NCBI GenBank assembly: GCA_910584825.1
Contig: CAJUCI010000012.1
Span: 1 to 64,000 of the forward strand
Source of the DNA: an uncultured Duncaniella sp.
GTDB taxonomy: Bacteria; Bacteroidota; Bacteroidia; Bacteroidales; Muribaculaceae
DNA: 64,000 bases
Direction of reading: 5' to 3'
This document shows positions 17,084 through 25,142 of the stretch, in pieces. The notes under the pieces are model-generated. The model saw nothing but the letters and a program-made list of their open reading frames with translations, was not told the DNA's origin and did no database searches. Position 1 is the stretch's first letter, and each line of letters begins with the position of its first letter. A program made the position numbers and the translations under genes.

Positions 17084-18013
17084 ATGTCAAAGGTAACAGT
17101 TGTAGGCGCCGGAAATGTGGGCGCAACTTGTGCAAATGTATTGGTAACCTGCGGTATTGCCGACGAGGTTGTGCTCCTCGACATCAAGGAGGGCGTATCA
17201 GAGGGCAAGGCTATGGACATCATGCAGACAGCCAGCATCCTCAACATCAACACATGCCTCAAGGGCGTGACCAACGACTATGCCGCCACCGAAGGCAGCG
17301 ACGTCGTAGTCATCACTTCGGGTATCCCCCGCAAGCCCGGCATGACCCGCGAGGAGCTCATCGGCGTTAACGCCGGCATCGTCAAGAGCGTGACCGAGCA
17401 GCTGCTCAAGTATTCGCCCAACGCTGTCATCATCTGCATCTCCAACCCGATGGACACCATGACCTATCTCATCCACAAGGTGAGCGGTCTGCCCAAGAAC
17501 CGTATCATCGGCATGGGTGGCGCACTCGACAGCGCACGCTTCAAGTATAACCTCGCCAACGCCCTCAACGCCAACCCCACCGAGGTGGAAGGCATCGTTA
17601 TCGGCGGCCACGGCGACACCACTATGATTCCCCTCGTGCGTTACGCAGCTTATCGTGGCGTGCCCGCTACCAACTACCTTGACGCCGAGACCCTCAACAA
17701 GGTCGCTGCCGACACTATGGTAGGCGGTGCCACCCTCACCAAGCTCCTCGGCACATCGGCATGGTATGCCCCCGGTGCAGCAGGAGCACAGATGGTCAAG
17801 GCTGTCCTCCACAACGAGAAGAAGCTCATCTCTTGCTCGGCTCTCCTCGAGGGCGAGTATGGCGAGAGCGACCTCTGCATCGGCGTTCCCGCAATCATCG
17901 GCCGCAACGGTATCGAGAAGATTGTTGAATTCGACCTCAACGACGAGGAGAAGGCCCTCTTCAAGAAGAGCGCAGAGGCCGTTCACAAGACCAACGCTGC
18001 ACTTAATAATTAA
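17084..18013 (+). CDS. mdh: Malate dehydrogenase (NAD-dependent)
   Basis: A 309-residue LDH-like malate dehydrogenase that interconverts malate and oxaloacetate in the cytoplasm. It has the NAD-binding loop GAGNVGA (8-14), the NAD-selecting Asp in VLLDIKEG, the substrate arginines in SGIPRKPGMTREEL, SNPMDTMTYL, the third Arg in GALDSARF, and the catalytic His in GGHGDTTMIPL. The Arg/Met pattern in the mobile loop marks MDH rather than LDH. The ATG at 17084 starts directly at the first beta strand, and the promoter and leader precede it. It is monocistronic, followed by an AT-rich palindrome. Confidence 0.95.
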   Translation: MSKVTVVGAGNVGATCANVLVTCGIADEVVLLDIKEGVSEGKAMDIMQTASILNINTCLKGVTNDYAATEGSDVVVITSGIPRKPGMTREELIGVNAGIVKSVTEQLLKYSPNAVIICISNPMDTMTYLIHKVSGLPKNRIIGMGGALDSARFKYNLANALNANPTEVEGIVIGGHGDTTMIPLVRYAAYRGVPATNYLDAETLNKVAADTMVGGATLTKLLGTSAWYAPGAAGAQMVKAVLHNEKKLISCSALLEGEYGESDLCIGVPAIIGRNGIEKIVEFDLNDEEKALFKKSAEAVHKTNAALNN

Positions 18014-18093
18014 AAATTTAAAATGGAAAATTTAAAATTCTCCCTCGCAGAGCGAAGCTAATTTTCCATTTTCCATTTTCCATTTTTAATTTC
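18014..18093. repeat. TTTAAAATGGAAAATT palindromic repeat
   Basis: Tandem AAATTTAAAATGGAAAATTT units are answered by repeated TTTTCCATTTTCCATT, with a central CTCCCTCGCA...GCGAAGC. The same arrangement occurs at 31582-31690 and 48056-48195, with half copies at 46703-46733 and 50268-50304. As RNA it would form a hairpin after mdh and may act as its terminator. Confidence 0.65.
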
Positions 18094-18126
18094 GCATCGC
18101 GACACTATCGCACCTTTTACCCTATA

Positions 18127-18173
18127 CTGAGGCTGTAATTTTGCACCATCAACACGCAAAATTACAGCCTTAG
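18127..18173. promoter_or_regulatory. Palindromic promoter/operator before the terminase pair
   Basis: An 18-bp inverted repeat with one mismatch (18127-18144 and 18156-18173, 11-nt spacer) lies 2 nt before the ATG of the next gene. Each arm contains GTAATTTTG, so TAnnTTTG elements occur on both strands facing each other. It could be a repressor operator over the promoter or, if transcribed from farther upstream, an RNA hairpin hiding the start. Confidence 0.55.
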
Positions 18174-18175
18174 TC

Positions 18176-20617
18176 ATGTCAATACACACTTCTACTATCT
18201 CTTTCCCGGTCACCACTCTCGCTGACCGCCGTCATGTAAGCCGTTGCCATAACCTACGCCCCTCGCGTTCGGGCGGATTGCGGGCCGTGGGGTTGCCGGG
18301 GCTTGTCGCCTCGCTGCCCGGTGCCGTGCCCGTGCGCGGCGGCACTTTCACGCTCCCCGACGGGGCGCGGTGCATGCTCCTGCACCATCAGGGTTGCCTC
18401 AAGGCCGTCATAGGTTCCGGGCCTACAGTTTTCACTCTTACACTCTGCAATCTTCCCGCAGTCCCGTCGTGTGCGCTTGCCACGGATGGCGGGGTCATAG
18501 TCATGTCGGCCGGTGAGAGGCCGCGTCGGTTTCGCTTCACACGCTCGGATGAGGGGGATGTGGGCTGGAGCGTGGCCGAGTCGCCGCTCTTCCCCTCATT
18601 GCCTCCGCTCATGATAGTGAGGCGCGACATGGGCACGATCTCTTCGACAGTGCCCGCATTCACCCTGCGCTCATCCTACACCACGACGACCCAACATCTC
18701 AGCGAGGCCGACCAGGCTATCGCCGACCGTGCCATGCGCGAGGCGTATGTCGCGCTCTCTGACCGCGCCCTGCTGCACGGACGCTACATCCAGCCCGTGA
18801 TGGCTCGCTACAGGCTCATCGGGCATGACGGGGCTGTGCTATACACCTCGGCCCCGGTCATCGTCGCGCCCGAGTCGGGGTTGCAGGGGGTGAGAGCCTC
18901 GCTCAATCTTACCGGCGAGGGGTTCAGGCAGTCGGGCGAGGGGACGCTTTCGGCTGCCGAGTTTGTCCCCGGCATAGCCTATACCCGCGAGCCTGACGAG
19001 GCGTGGCGGGCACTCGTCAGCTCGGTGCAGCTGCTCGTGTCGCCTCAGTTGCATCCCTATTCCGCCTCACTGCCCGGCTCATGCTCTCGGGTCAGCTCGT
19101 CGGCCACTGCGCTGACGCTCTCGTTTACCCTGCCGGGGGTGGACCCACTGCAGCCGTATGCCGCACCGGGCGGACGTGTGGCCGGATATGTCGCATCAAT
19201 GCTCGCCGACACTGACAGGTGGCTGACGGCTGACGGGCCGGCCCCGGATACCGCCACCGAGATGGCGCGGCTGAAATCGCTCGCAGCGTCGTCAGTCACA
19301 CAGCCCACAGCCGGGTCGATGCTTGCCTTCCGCCTCTCGGCTCCACACGCATTCACGGCCACGGCATGTGCCCGCAGCGGCGACCTCATAGCGTGGGGCG
19401 GACTCACGGCATTGCCTTTCGATGGCTACGCACTCCCCGAGATAACCGTCACGCGGGCCGACACCACCGCCTCGGTGCCCACGGCCATGCTCGTGAATAT
19501 GCGCGACGGCTCGTCGGTGGTGCGTTCGGCTGTCATGGTCAGGAGCACCCCCACAGGACTGTCGCCGCTCGTGGTCTATCCATCCGCCGAGGCCGAGTCG
19601 ATTACGCTCCTTGCGGGTAGCAAGTCCGTAACCCTGCCGCTCACCCCATCGGCCTGCGGACGCTGGGCCTACTATCTCGCTCCCGACCTGTGCCCGGTGC
19701 GTCTGACCGACGACAGGGGCGGGTTTGCTCTCCCGGCCTCCTCCCCATCCGCCCGCGCCTGTCCGTCGGCCCTTATGGTGTGTCATGAGTCATCCCCTCT
19801 CGTGCCACTGGCCGTCACTCGCGGCGATGCCTCGGCGGTCACGGCACTGCTCCCCGCCGTGCGTCACAGCAACTCCTTCACCGTCCCCTCGGCACGCTTT
19901 TACGTGCTTGGGGCAGGGGGCATATCGTCAATGACCCTCACCGACAGCCGCCGTCGCATCAACCTCAATCTGCTCGACGGGCGCGGGGTGACATCGCCCG
20001 AGGCCGCCACGCTAATCCCGGGCGGCATGGCCGTGATAGCCTCGGGGGCGTTGCTCACGGTCACAGGCTCGCGCCCGGTCACGCTCCGCGAGCATTGTGA
20101 CGGCGATATGCTCGGGTGGTGTGACCGATATGGCGAACTGTGGTGCATCGACTCGTCGGGCGGTCATGACATCACGGTGCTGTCAGCCGACGGCTCGGTG
20201 GAATATACGCGCACCGTGTCGGCCTCCCCGTCATCCAATGCTGTGGTATCGGTCATCACGGGCGGGCCGCACTTCGCGCTCGTGACACATGGCGGTGACA
20301 TCCTCGACCCGTCTGACGAGGTGGAGGGGGAGGTCACGGCGGAGCATGAGTCTACCGTAAGCCACTCTTTCCGCCCCGGCCAACTGGCCGCGCTGACCGC
20401 CGATGTGTCGGGGCGCGGAGTCAGGGGGACGGTCACATTCACCGCCTCGCACGGGCGGCATTCCTGTGCCCGGCTGACGCTGCGCACACTCACGGTGGAC
20501 GGTGACCTCTGCCATCCGCTCTATGAGCCGGTGATTCTGCCCCATTCCCACGCGCTCACAAAGCGCATCGAGCTTACAACATCCTCACCATCCACCTTAA
20601 TCCTCAATGAGCCATGA
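18176..20617 (+). CDS. Unknown 813-residue protein coupled to a terminase
   Basis: I do not recognise this family. The 813-residue product has no signal peptide and no transmembrane helix. It is rich in Ser, Thr, Ala, Gly and short beta-type stretches, with many TLT/SVT-like strands, suggesting a large beta-rich or repeated-domain protein of the kind seen among virion structural proteins. Landmarks are GLRAVGLPGLVASLPG near the start, HLSEADQAIADRAMREAYVAL near residue 180 (the main helix), and a C-terminal beta domain ending SPSTLILNEP. The four-base overlap with the terminase gene (ATGA) implies translational coupling, so the two products probably act together. Base composition is as G+C-rich as the host genes. 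Confidence 0.6.
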   Translation: MSIHTSTISFPVTTLADRRHVSRCHNLRPSRSGGLRAVGLPGLVASLPGAVPVRGGTFTLPDGARCMLLHHQGCLKAVIGSGPTVFTLTLCNLPAVPSCALATDGGVIVMSAGERPRRFRFTRSDEGDVGWSVAESPLFPSLPPLMIVRRDMGTISSTVPAFTLRSSYTTTTQHLSEADQAIADRAMREAYVALSDRALLHGRYIQPVMARYRLIGHDGAVLYTSAPVIVAPESGLQGVRASLNLTGEGFRQSGEGTLSAAEFVPGIAYTREPDEAWRALVSSVQLLVSPQLHPYSASLPGSCSRVSSSATALTLSFTLPGVDPLQPYAAPGGRVAGYVASMLADTDRWLTADGPAPDTATEMARLKSLAASSVTQPTAGSMLAFRLSAPHAFTATACARSGDLIAWGGLTALPFDGYALPEITVTRADTTASVPTAMLVNMRDGSSVVRSAVMVRSTPTGLSPLVVYPSAEAESITLLAGSKSVTLPLTPSACGRWAYYLAPDLCPVRLTDDRGGFALPASSPSARACPSALMVCHESSPLVPLAVTRGDASAVTALLPAVRHSNSFTVPSARFYVLGAGGISSMTLTDSRRRINLNLLDGRGVTSPEAATLIPGGMAVIASGALLTVTGSRPVTLREHCDGDMLGWCDRYGELWCIDSSGGHDITVLSADGSVEYTRTVSASPSSNAVVSVITGGPHFALVTHGGDILDPSDEVEGEVTAEHESTVSHSFRPGQLAALTADVSGRGVRGTVTFTASHGRHSCARLTLRTLTVDGDLCHPLYEPVILPHSHALTKRIELTTSSPSTLILNEP

Positions 20618-22482
20618 ACGAGAGCATAGCGTCAATCAACCGTGCCCGACACGAGGCAATAGCCCGTGCGGCCTATGACCCTCTGACGGGAAACCCCAAC
20701 GACCCCGGGAGGGTGAGGGTGGTCAGGGGTGCCGACGTGTGGTATGTGCCACGCGCGATGACCGATGATGTCGCTTATGCCGTCACGCTTCCAGCCCATG
20801 ATTTCGACATGCTCCGCTTCCGCCACGACTTCGAGTATTGGGCGGCGCGTTGCGTGAAGATTACCGACAAAGACACAAAGACATCGGTACCATTCATCCT
20901 CAACCGCCCCCAACGCCGCCTGCTCGCCACCCTCGAGGAGCAACGCCGTGCGGGCGTGCCTGTCCGCGTCATCATCCTCAAGGCGCGCCAGTGGGGAGCG
21001 TCGACACTCGTGCTGATATATTTCGCGTGGATTCAGATAGTGCATCTGCGCAACTGGCATTCGCTCATATGCGCCCATGTCAAGGATGCCGCGGCCAACA
21101 TCCGAGGCATGTACACCCATCTGCTTGCCAATTATCCGCGCGAATACTGGGAGGAGGAGACCGCCCCCGAGTTCCGACCCTTTGAGCGCATGAACAATGT
21201 ACGCATGATTCCCGACCGCGGATGCCGCGTGACGGTCTGCTCGAGCGAGAATCAGGAATCTACCCGAGGCATGGACTGCTCGATGGCCCATCTCAGCGAG
21301 GTGGCTTTCTGGAAGGACTCGCTGCAACACAACCCCCTCGACCTCATCCGCTCGGTCACTTCGGGCATAGCCCGCCGCCCCATGACGGTGGTGGTGATGG
21401 AGAGCACGGCCAACGGTGTGGGCAACTTCTTCAACAAGGAGTGGCAGAGGGCTGTCGACGGCAAGAGCGACAAGACCCCGTTTTTCGTGCCGTGGCACGA
21501 GATAGACATATACAGCGAGCCGGTGGATGACCCTGAGGAGTTTTTCGGCACGCTCAACGAGTATGAGCGCGAGCTGTGGACAGTCCACGGATGCACGCTC
21601 GAGGCCATAAAATGGTATCGCCACAAGTTGAGCGAATATATCGAGCACCGCTCGATGATGGCCGAGTTTCCCACCACCCCCGAGGAGGCTTTCTGCGCCA
21701 CCGAGTCGTCGGTGTTTTCAGCCGCCGACGTGGCACGTCTGCGTGAGGAGGGGTGTCGTGCCCCGTATGAGACCGGCGAGGTGCTCGGCTCAAGGCGCGG
21801 CACGCTCTCCGACATCTCGTGTCCCTGCTTTCAGCCGTCGCCCCGGGGGCTGGCCAAGGTGTGGACGAGGCCGCGCAAGGGGGCGGAATACATAGTGAGC
21901 GTGGACATCGGCGGGCGTTCGCGCCATGCCGACTATTCGGTCATCAGCGTGCTCGACCGCCACACCGAGCGCGGCGAGGAGTCGCGCCCCGAGGTCGTGG
22001 CCCAGTGGCGCGGACATGTCGACCACGACATACTGGCGTGGCGCGCTGCCGCGATGGGGCGTTGGTATAACGACGCGCTCCTCGTGGTTGAGAGCAATTC
22101 GTGGGAATCCTCGTCTGACGGTCACGGACGCTATATCCTCGACATGCTTGCCGACGAGTATCCCAACATGTACTGCCGTCCGAGTGAATCGGCCCCGCTG
22201 GGCAGTCTGCCGGGGTTTCACACCAACATGCGCACCAAGGCGGTGGTCATATCCAACCTCATAGCCCTGGTGCGTGACGGGGGATATATCGAGCATGACG
22301 GCGACGCGTGTGACGAGCTGTTGCAGTATGAGTCGCTGCCCGACGGCACCTATGCCGCCCGGCGCGGATGTCACGACGACATACTCATGTCCCGCGCCAT
22401 AGCCCTCCATATCCACTCCGCCGAACTGTCATCATCCCCCGCCCTCACTCCCCTCGACCTCGCTGCCATCCTGTGCCAATAG
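20614..22482 (+). CDS. Phage-type terminase large subunit (ATPase plus RNase H-like nuclease)
   Basis: A 622-residue TerL-like DNA-packaging motor. The ATPase domain carries the terminase-type Walker A KARQWGAST (residues 123-131), Walker B with AHLSEVAFW (E229) and a coupling motif VMESTANG (262-268). The nuclease domain has an RNase H-like triad: VSVDIGG (D431), LVVESNSWE (E493) and GCHDDILMS (D588/D589). All key residues are present, so the enzyme looks intact. Unusually there is no portal, small terminase, protease, capsid, tail, integrase or lysis gene on either side; the only partner is the coupled 813-residue protein. It could be a phage remnant that kept its active sites or a domesticated DNA translocase/nuclease. 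Confidence 0.88.
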   Translation: MNESIASINRARHEAIARAAYDPLTGNPNDPGRVRVVRGADVWYVPRAMTDDVAYAVTLPAHDFDMLRFRHDFEYWAARCVKITDKDTKTSVPFILNRPQRRLLATLEEQRRAGVPVRVIILKARQWGASTLVLIYFAWIQIVHLRNWHSLICAHVKDAAANIRGMYTHLLANYPREYWEEETAPEFRPFERMNNVRMIPDRGCRVTVCSSENQESTRGMDCSMAHLSEVAFWKDSLQHNPLDLIRSVTSGIARRPMTVVVMESTANGVGNFFNKEWQRAVDGKSDKTPFFVPWHEIDIYSEPVDDPEEFFGTLNEYERELWTVHGCTLEAIKWYRHKLSEYIEHRSMMAEFPTTPEEAFCATESSVFSAADVARLREEGCRAPYETGEVLGSRRGTLSDISCPCFQPSPRGLAKVWTRPRKGAEYIVSVDIGGRSRHADYSVISVLDRHTERGEESRPEVVAQWRGHVDHDILAWRAAAMGRWYNDALLVVESNSWESSSDGHGRYILDMLADEYPNMYCRPSESAPLGSLPGFHTNMRTKAVVISNLIALVRDGGYIEHDGDACDELLQYESLPDGTYAARRGCHDDILMSRAIALHIHSAELSSSPALTPLDLAAILCQ

Positions 22483-22524
22483 GGCGGGGCGGGGCCTCCG
22501 GCCCGAGTTTAGCGGGCTCCGCCC

Positions 22525-22697
22525 GAGTTTAAAGTTTAGCAGGTAGGAGCGACGGCTTTAGCCGTCGATATGACACGACATAACTAACTTTAATTCAGTG
22601 AAATATTGTTTGATACGTAGCTCCATATCGACGGCTAAAGCCGTCGCTCCTACCATCCTCGCTATTATCTAAACTTTAACCCATAAACTTTAAACTC
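22525..22697. repeat. Outer palindrome enclosing a 110-bp element
   Basis: GAGTTTAAAGTTTA (22525-22538) and its perfect reverse complement (22684-22697) flank copy A of the 110-bp repeat. The same outer sequence flanks the hairpin at 5239-5449. The remainder of 22483-22716 holds only GC-rich GGCCTCCGGCC-type short palindromes and no gene. Confidence 0.7.
22543..22653 (+). repeat. 110-bp palindromic element, copy A
   Basis: It has terminal inverted repeats of about 30 bp, beginning GTAGGAGCGACGGCTTTAGC and ending in the reverse complement. A conserved asymmetric core contains TAATTCAGTGAA and TTGATACGTAG. Copies B, C and D are at 45954, 46769 and 50354, all in the same orientation. It encodes nothing. 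Confidence 0.85.
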
Positions 22698-22716
22698 GGC
22701 CGAAGGCCATAAACTT

Positions 22717-22792
22717 CATCCGATAGAAAAAACACAACCCCACGGCCAAGACATCTGCTTGGCCGTGGGGTTGTGTTTTTTCTTATCGGATG
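22717..22792 (-). terminator. Strong terminator of the histone-like gene
   Basis: A stem of more than 30 bp has the core CCCCACGGCCAAG/CTTGGCCGTGGGG with an ACATCTG loop. A/T-runs on both flanks make it usable on either strand. It touches the stop codon of the minus-strand gene. Confidence 0.85.
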
Positions 22793-22793
22793 A

Positions 22794-22967
22794 TTACTTC
22801 GCAGCTGCGATTGAGTTCTTACGGAACTCCTTGAGGAGCTTCTCAAGCTCGAGAGACACCTTGCGGGCACGTGCGCCTGCTGCCTTGTTGCCTGATTCTA
22901 CCTGAGCGGCTGCATCCTTAGCAAATGCCTCAAATCCGGCATTGATTTTTTCTACAATAGTTTTCAT
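22794..22967 (-). CDS. Hc1/histone H1-like DNA-binding protein
   Basis: A 57-residue basic protein, MKTIVEKINAGFEAFAKDAA onward, with alternating Lys/Ala and EKLLKEFRKNSIAAAK at the C-terminus. This is the short histone H1-like (Hc1, PF07432-type) family that is highly conserved in Bacteroidetes. Such proteins are thought to compact the nucleoid. The start at 22967 is set by a complete promoter 40 nt upstream; a longer open frame to 23021 would run into it. It is monocistronic with its own strong terminator, as expected for an abundant protein. Confidence 0.88.
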   Translation of the reverse strand: MKTIVEKINAGFEAFAKDAAAQVESGNKAAGARARKVSLELEKLLKEFRKNSIAAAK

Positions 22968-23006
22968 GTTGTCTGGGAGATTAAAATTGTAATGTGATGG
23001 TTTTTG

Positions 23007-23039
23007 CAAATTTACACACAATTTCCCTACATCTCCAAA
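23007..23039 (-). promoter_or_regulatory. Promoter of the histone-like gene
   Basis: The reverse strand shows TTTG (23036-23039), a 21-nt spacer and TAAATTTG (23007-23014), a complete Bacteroidetes promoter. Confidence 0.7.
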
Positions 23040-23100
23040 TGTTTCATTGCTTTTTTACCCTCATATTCGACACTTTACATCTTTTTTGCGTAAAAAATCG

Positions 23101-23108
23101 TAACTTTG
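23101..23108 (+). promoter_or_regulatory. -7 promoter element of the M16 peptidase gene
   Basis: TAACTTTG lies 22 nt before the ATG at 23130 and rules out the alternative TTG start at 23106, which overlaps it. Confidence 0.6.
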
Positions 23109-23129
23109 AGGCCGATTATTGCGATTTCC

Positions 23130-24395
23130 ATGATTAGCTACTCGACATTCACGCTCCCCAACGGCCTCCGTGCCGTCCACAACTACGACCCGTCCACAGC
23201 CATGGTGGCTGTAAACATACTATATAACGTCGGCTCGCGCGACGAGACCCCCGAGCTTACCGGCCTCGCCCACCTGTTCGAGCACCTGATGTTTGGCGGC
23301 TCGGTCAATATCCCCGACTTCGATGCCGAGATAGAGCGCGCCGGAGGCACGAACAACGCCTGGACCTCCAACGACTTCACCAATTTCTATGACGTGGCCC
23401 CTGCCGCCAATTTTGAGACCCTGCTGTGGCTCGAGAGCGACCGCATGCTCGGGCTGTCATTCTCGCCCCGCTCGCTCGAGGTGCAGAGGTCGGTGGTGAT
23501 TGAGGAGTTCAAGCAGACCCATCTCAACCGCCCTTACGGCGACGTGGCCCACCGTCTGCGCTCGCTGCTCTACACCGAGCACCCCTACCGCTACCCGACC
23601 ATAGGCAAGGAGATTAGCCATATCGAGCGCGTGACGCTCGACGACATCAAGCACTTCTTCTACACCCACTATGCCCCCAACAACGCCGTCATAGCCTTCA
23701 GCGGCAATGTCACCCTCGAGCGTGCCCGCGAAGGGCTGGAGCGATGGTTCGGCCCTATACCGAGCCGCGACATAGCCCCGCGCCTCTATCAGCCCGAACC
23801 GGCTGTCGAGAGTCCGCGCACGCTCACTGTCACCGGCCACGTCCCCCAGCCGCTCGTGGTGGTGGCCTATCCGATGGCCGGGTATGGCGGCTCGGGATAT
23901 GTCGAGGCCGACCTGCTCACCGACATCCTCGCCTCGGGCCGTTCGTCGCGCTTCTACCGTCATCTGCTTATGGCCGACCCTCTGTTTACCGAGGCCGATG
24001 CCTCGATAGCCGGAAGCGAGGAGCCGGGATTTCTCATGCTCAAGGGGCGTCTGACCGATGCCTCGCCCGAGGCTGTGAGCCATGCCATCGACGCGCTCAA
24101 CGGCCATGCCCGCGCACTGGCCTCGGCGGCCGGAGACGGCAACACGGATTTCGGCGGCCCTGTGACCGGACGCGAACTGGAGCGCGCGCTCAACCGCTTC
24201 GACTCCAATCACCGTTTCTCGATGCTGTCCTACCTGTCGCGTGCCCAGGAGCTGGCTATGGCCGAGATGCACGGCGAGGACATCAACACCCGCACCGACA
24301 CTTACCGCGCCGTCACGCAGGAGCGAATTATTGCAGCGGCTGACACTATTCTCAATCCCTCCCGTGCATGCACACTCGTGTACCTGCCGGAATAA
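23130..24395 (+). CDS. M16 family zinc peptidase (pitrilysin/insulinase type)
   Basis: A 421-residue metallopeptidase of the processing-peptidase/PqqL class. The inverted zinc motif HLFEH is at residues 48-52, and the third ligand Glu lies in SVVIEEFKQ about 75 residues later (E126). LRSLLYTEHPYRYPTIGKE and the C-terminal domain (AYPMAGYGGSGYVEADLLTDIL, ASGRSSRFYRHL) follow in family order. No signal peptide is seen, so it is predicted to be cytoplasmic. It is a single-domain-pair enzyme (M16B-like), which normally works as a dimer. It has its own promoter. Confidence 0.9.
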   Translation: MISYSTFTLPNGLRAVHNYDPSTAMVAVNILYNVGSRDETPELTGLAHLFEHLMFGGSVNIPDFDAEIERAGGTNNAWTSNDFTNFYDVAPAANFETLLWLESDRMLGLSFSPRSLEVQRSVVIEEFKQTHLNRPYGDVAHRLRSLLYTEHPYRYPTIGKEISHIERVTLDDIKHFFYTHYAPNNAVIAFSGNVTLERAREGLERWFGPIPSRDIAPRLYQPEPAVESPRTLTVTGHVPQPLVVVAYPMAGYGGSGYVEADLLTDILASGRSSRFYRHLLMADPLFTEADASIAGSEEPGFLMLKGRLTDASPEAVSHAIDALNGHARALASAAGDGNTDFGGPVTGRELERALNRFDSNHRFSMLSYLSRAQELAMAEMHGEDINTRTDTYRAVTQERIIAAADTILNPSRACTLVYLPE

Positions 24396-24433
24396 AAAAA
24401 GTATGTTTTATAACATATTTATAAAACATTTCG

Positions 24434-24441
24434 TAACTTTG
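24434..24441 (+). promoter_or_regulatory. -7 promoter element of the 28-residue ORF
   Basis: TAACTTTG lies 41 nt before the ATG at 24483, preceded by AT-rich sequence after the peptidase stop codon. Confidence 0.6.
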
Positions 24442-24482
24442 CGGTGTTATTATATCGTACTCATATTAAAAACTACTTAGTT

Positions 24483-24569
24483 ATGAAAATCAAAGATGCA
24501 CTACACCGCATAGGCGACCTCTATAAGGAGTCGGCCTCGATGATTTACCGTAATCCGCTTAACCACTAA
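24483..24569 (+). CDS. Putative 28-residue small protein
   Basis: A short ATG-initiated frame encodes MKIKDALHRIGDLYKESASM followed by IYRNPLNH. The sequence would form an amphipathic helix with basic and acidic faces; it has no signal peptide or membrane segment. Its own promoter is 41 nt upstream and a hairpin with a T-run starts 27 nt after the stop, so a dedicated transcript of about 170 nt is likely. I do not recognise it. The same transcript could instead be a regulatory RNA with a chance ORF. Confidence 0.45.
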   Translation: MKIKDALHRIGDLYKESASMIYRNPLNH

Positions 24570-24596
24570 TGATTGTACTTCAAATCGATTAATAGA

Positions 24597-24622
24597 TGCC
24601 GGCACCGAGTGTCGGCATTTTC
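24597..24622 (+). terminator. Terminator after the small ORF
   Basis: TGCCGGC pairs with GTCGGCA (one G-U) around an ACCGAGT-type loop, followed by TTTTCTTT. Confidence 0.65.
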
Positions 24623-24638
24623 TTTGCAAAAAGTTTGC

Positions 24639-24741
24639 AAAAAAAATGTGGGGAGCTTCACAGCTGCCCACATGCTTTAACCTAACTTTTTGTTGACTTT
24701 AAACTTAATGATAGTGGCTATATGCGGTTGACGTCAATTTT
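24639..24741 (-). ncRNA. Candidate small RNA of about 100 nt
   Basis: On the reverse strand a TAACTTTG promoter element (24747-24754) is followed about 70 nt later by a textbook terminator: a ten-pair stem GTGGGCAGCT/AGCTCCCCAC with one mismatch and a GTGA loop (24648-24672), then eight U residues (24639-24646). No ORF with a start codon of useful length fits between. It lies tail to tail with the small-ORF transcript. No known RNA family was recognised. Confidence 0.45.
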
Positions 24742-24754
24742 CGATACAAAGTTA

Positions 24755-25142
24755 AGAAATAAATCCCTGAAAAAGGAATAATTCTTTGGTTAAAATCAGT
24801 TAATATTATGCAAAAATCTTACAAATAGACAAACGTATGATACTTTATTGCCTCATAATGATACTATTGTGTCATTTTTACACTTATAAGTAAGAGTGGC
24901 GGGGTGTCGGCCCGCGACCCGACGGCCAAAACTGCGGCTGACGGCAGGGCTGTCAGGGCATTGTGACGGGGGGTATATACAAACCAAACGGGAAGATGAT
25001 ATCACATCGTCTTCCCGCTTAGATAATAAACCAATCATTATCACATTTCTTGCAATGGAAAAAGTAATTTTGCTATGTACTATTAAAACACGGGTCACCT
25101 GAAATAGTTCACACCCCGGCAAAAAAATTTCAAAAAAATTAT
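24755..25142. other. Long intergenic region with a GC-rich island and a hairpin
   Basis: No supportable gene lies here. A GC-rich island (24896-24980) with short CGGCC-type palindromes sits between AT-rich flanks. At 24989-25017 an 11-bp stem (CGGGAAGATGA/TCGTCTTCCCG) has a 7-nt loop but no T-run. TAATTTTG at 25065-25072 resembles a promoter element without a -33 partner. Confidence 0.4.

Noticed and set aside
17800..23100. Complete prophage or integrated element around the terminase
   Set aside because: No integrase, attachment-site duplication, tRNA gene, portal, capsid or lysis gene was found on either side; both flanks are ordinary host genes.
24853..25122. 89-codon minus-strand frame in the region upstream of recA
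   Set aside because: It has no promoter, mixed low-quality composition and no recognisable family. It crosses a hairpin and a GC-rich island that look non-coding.
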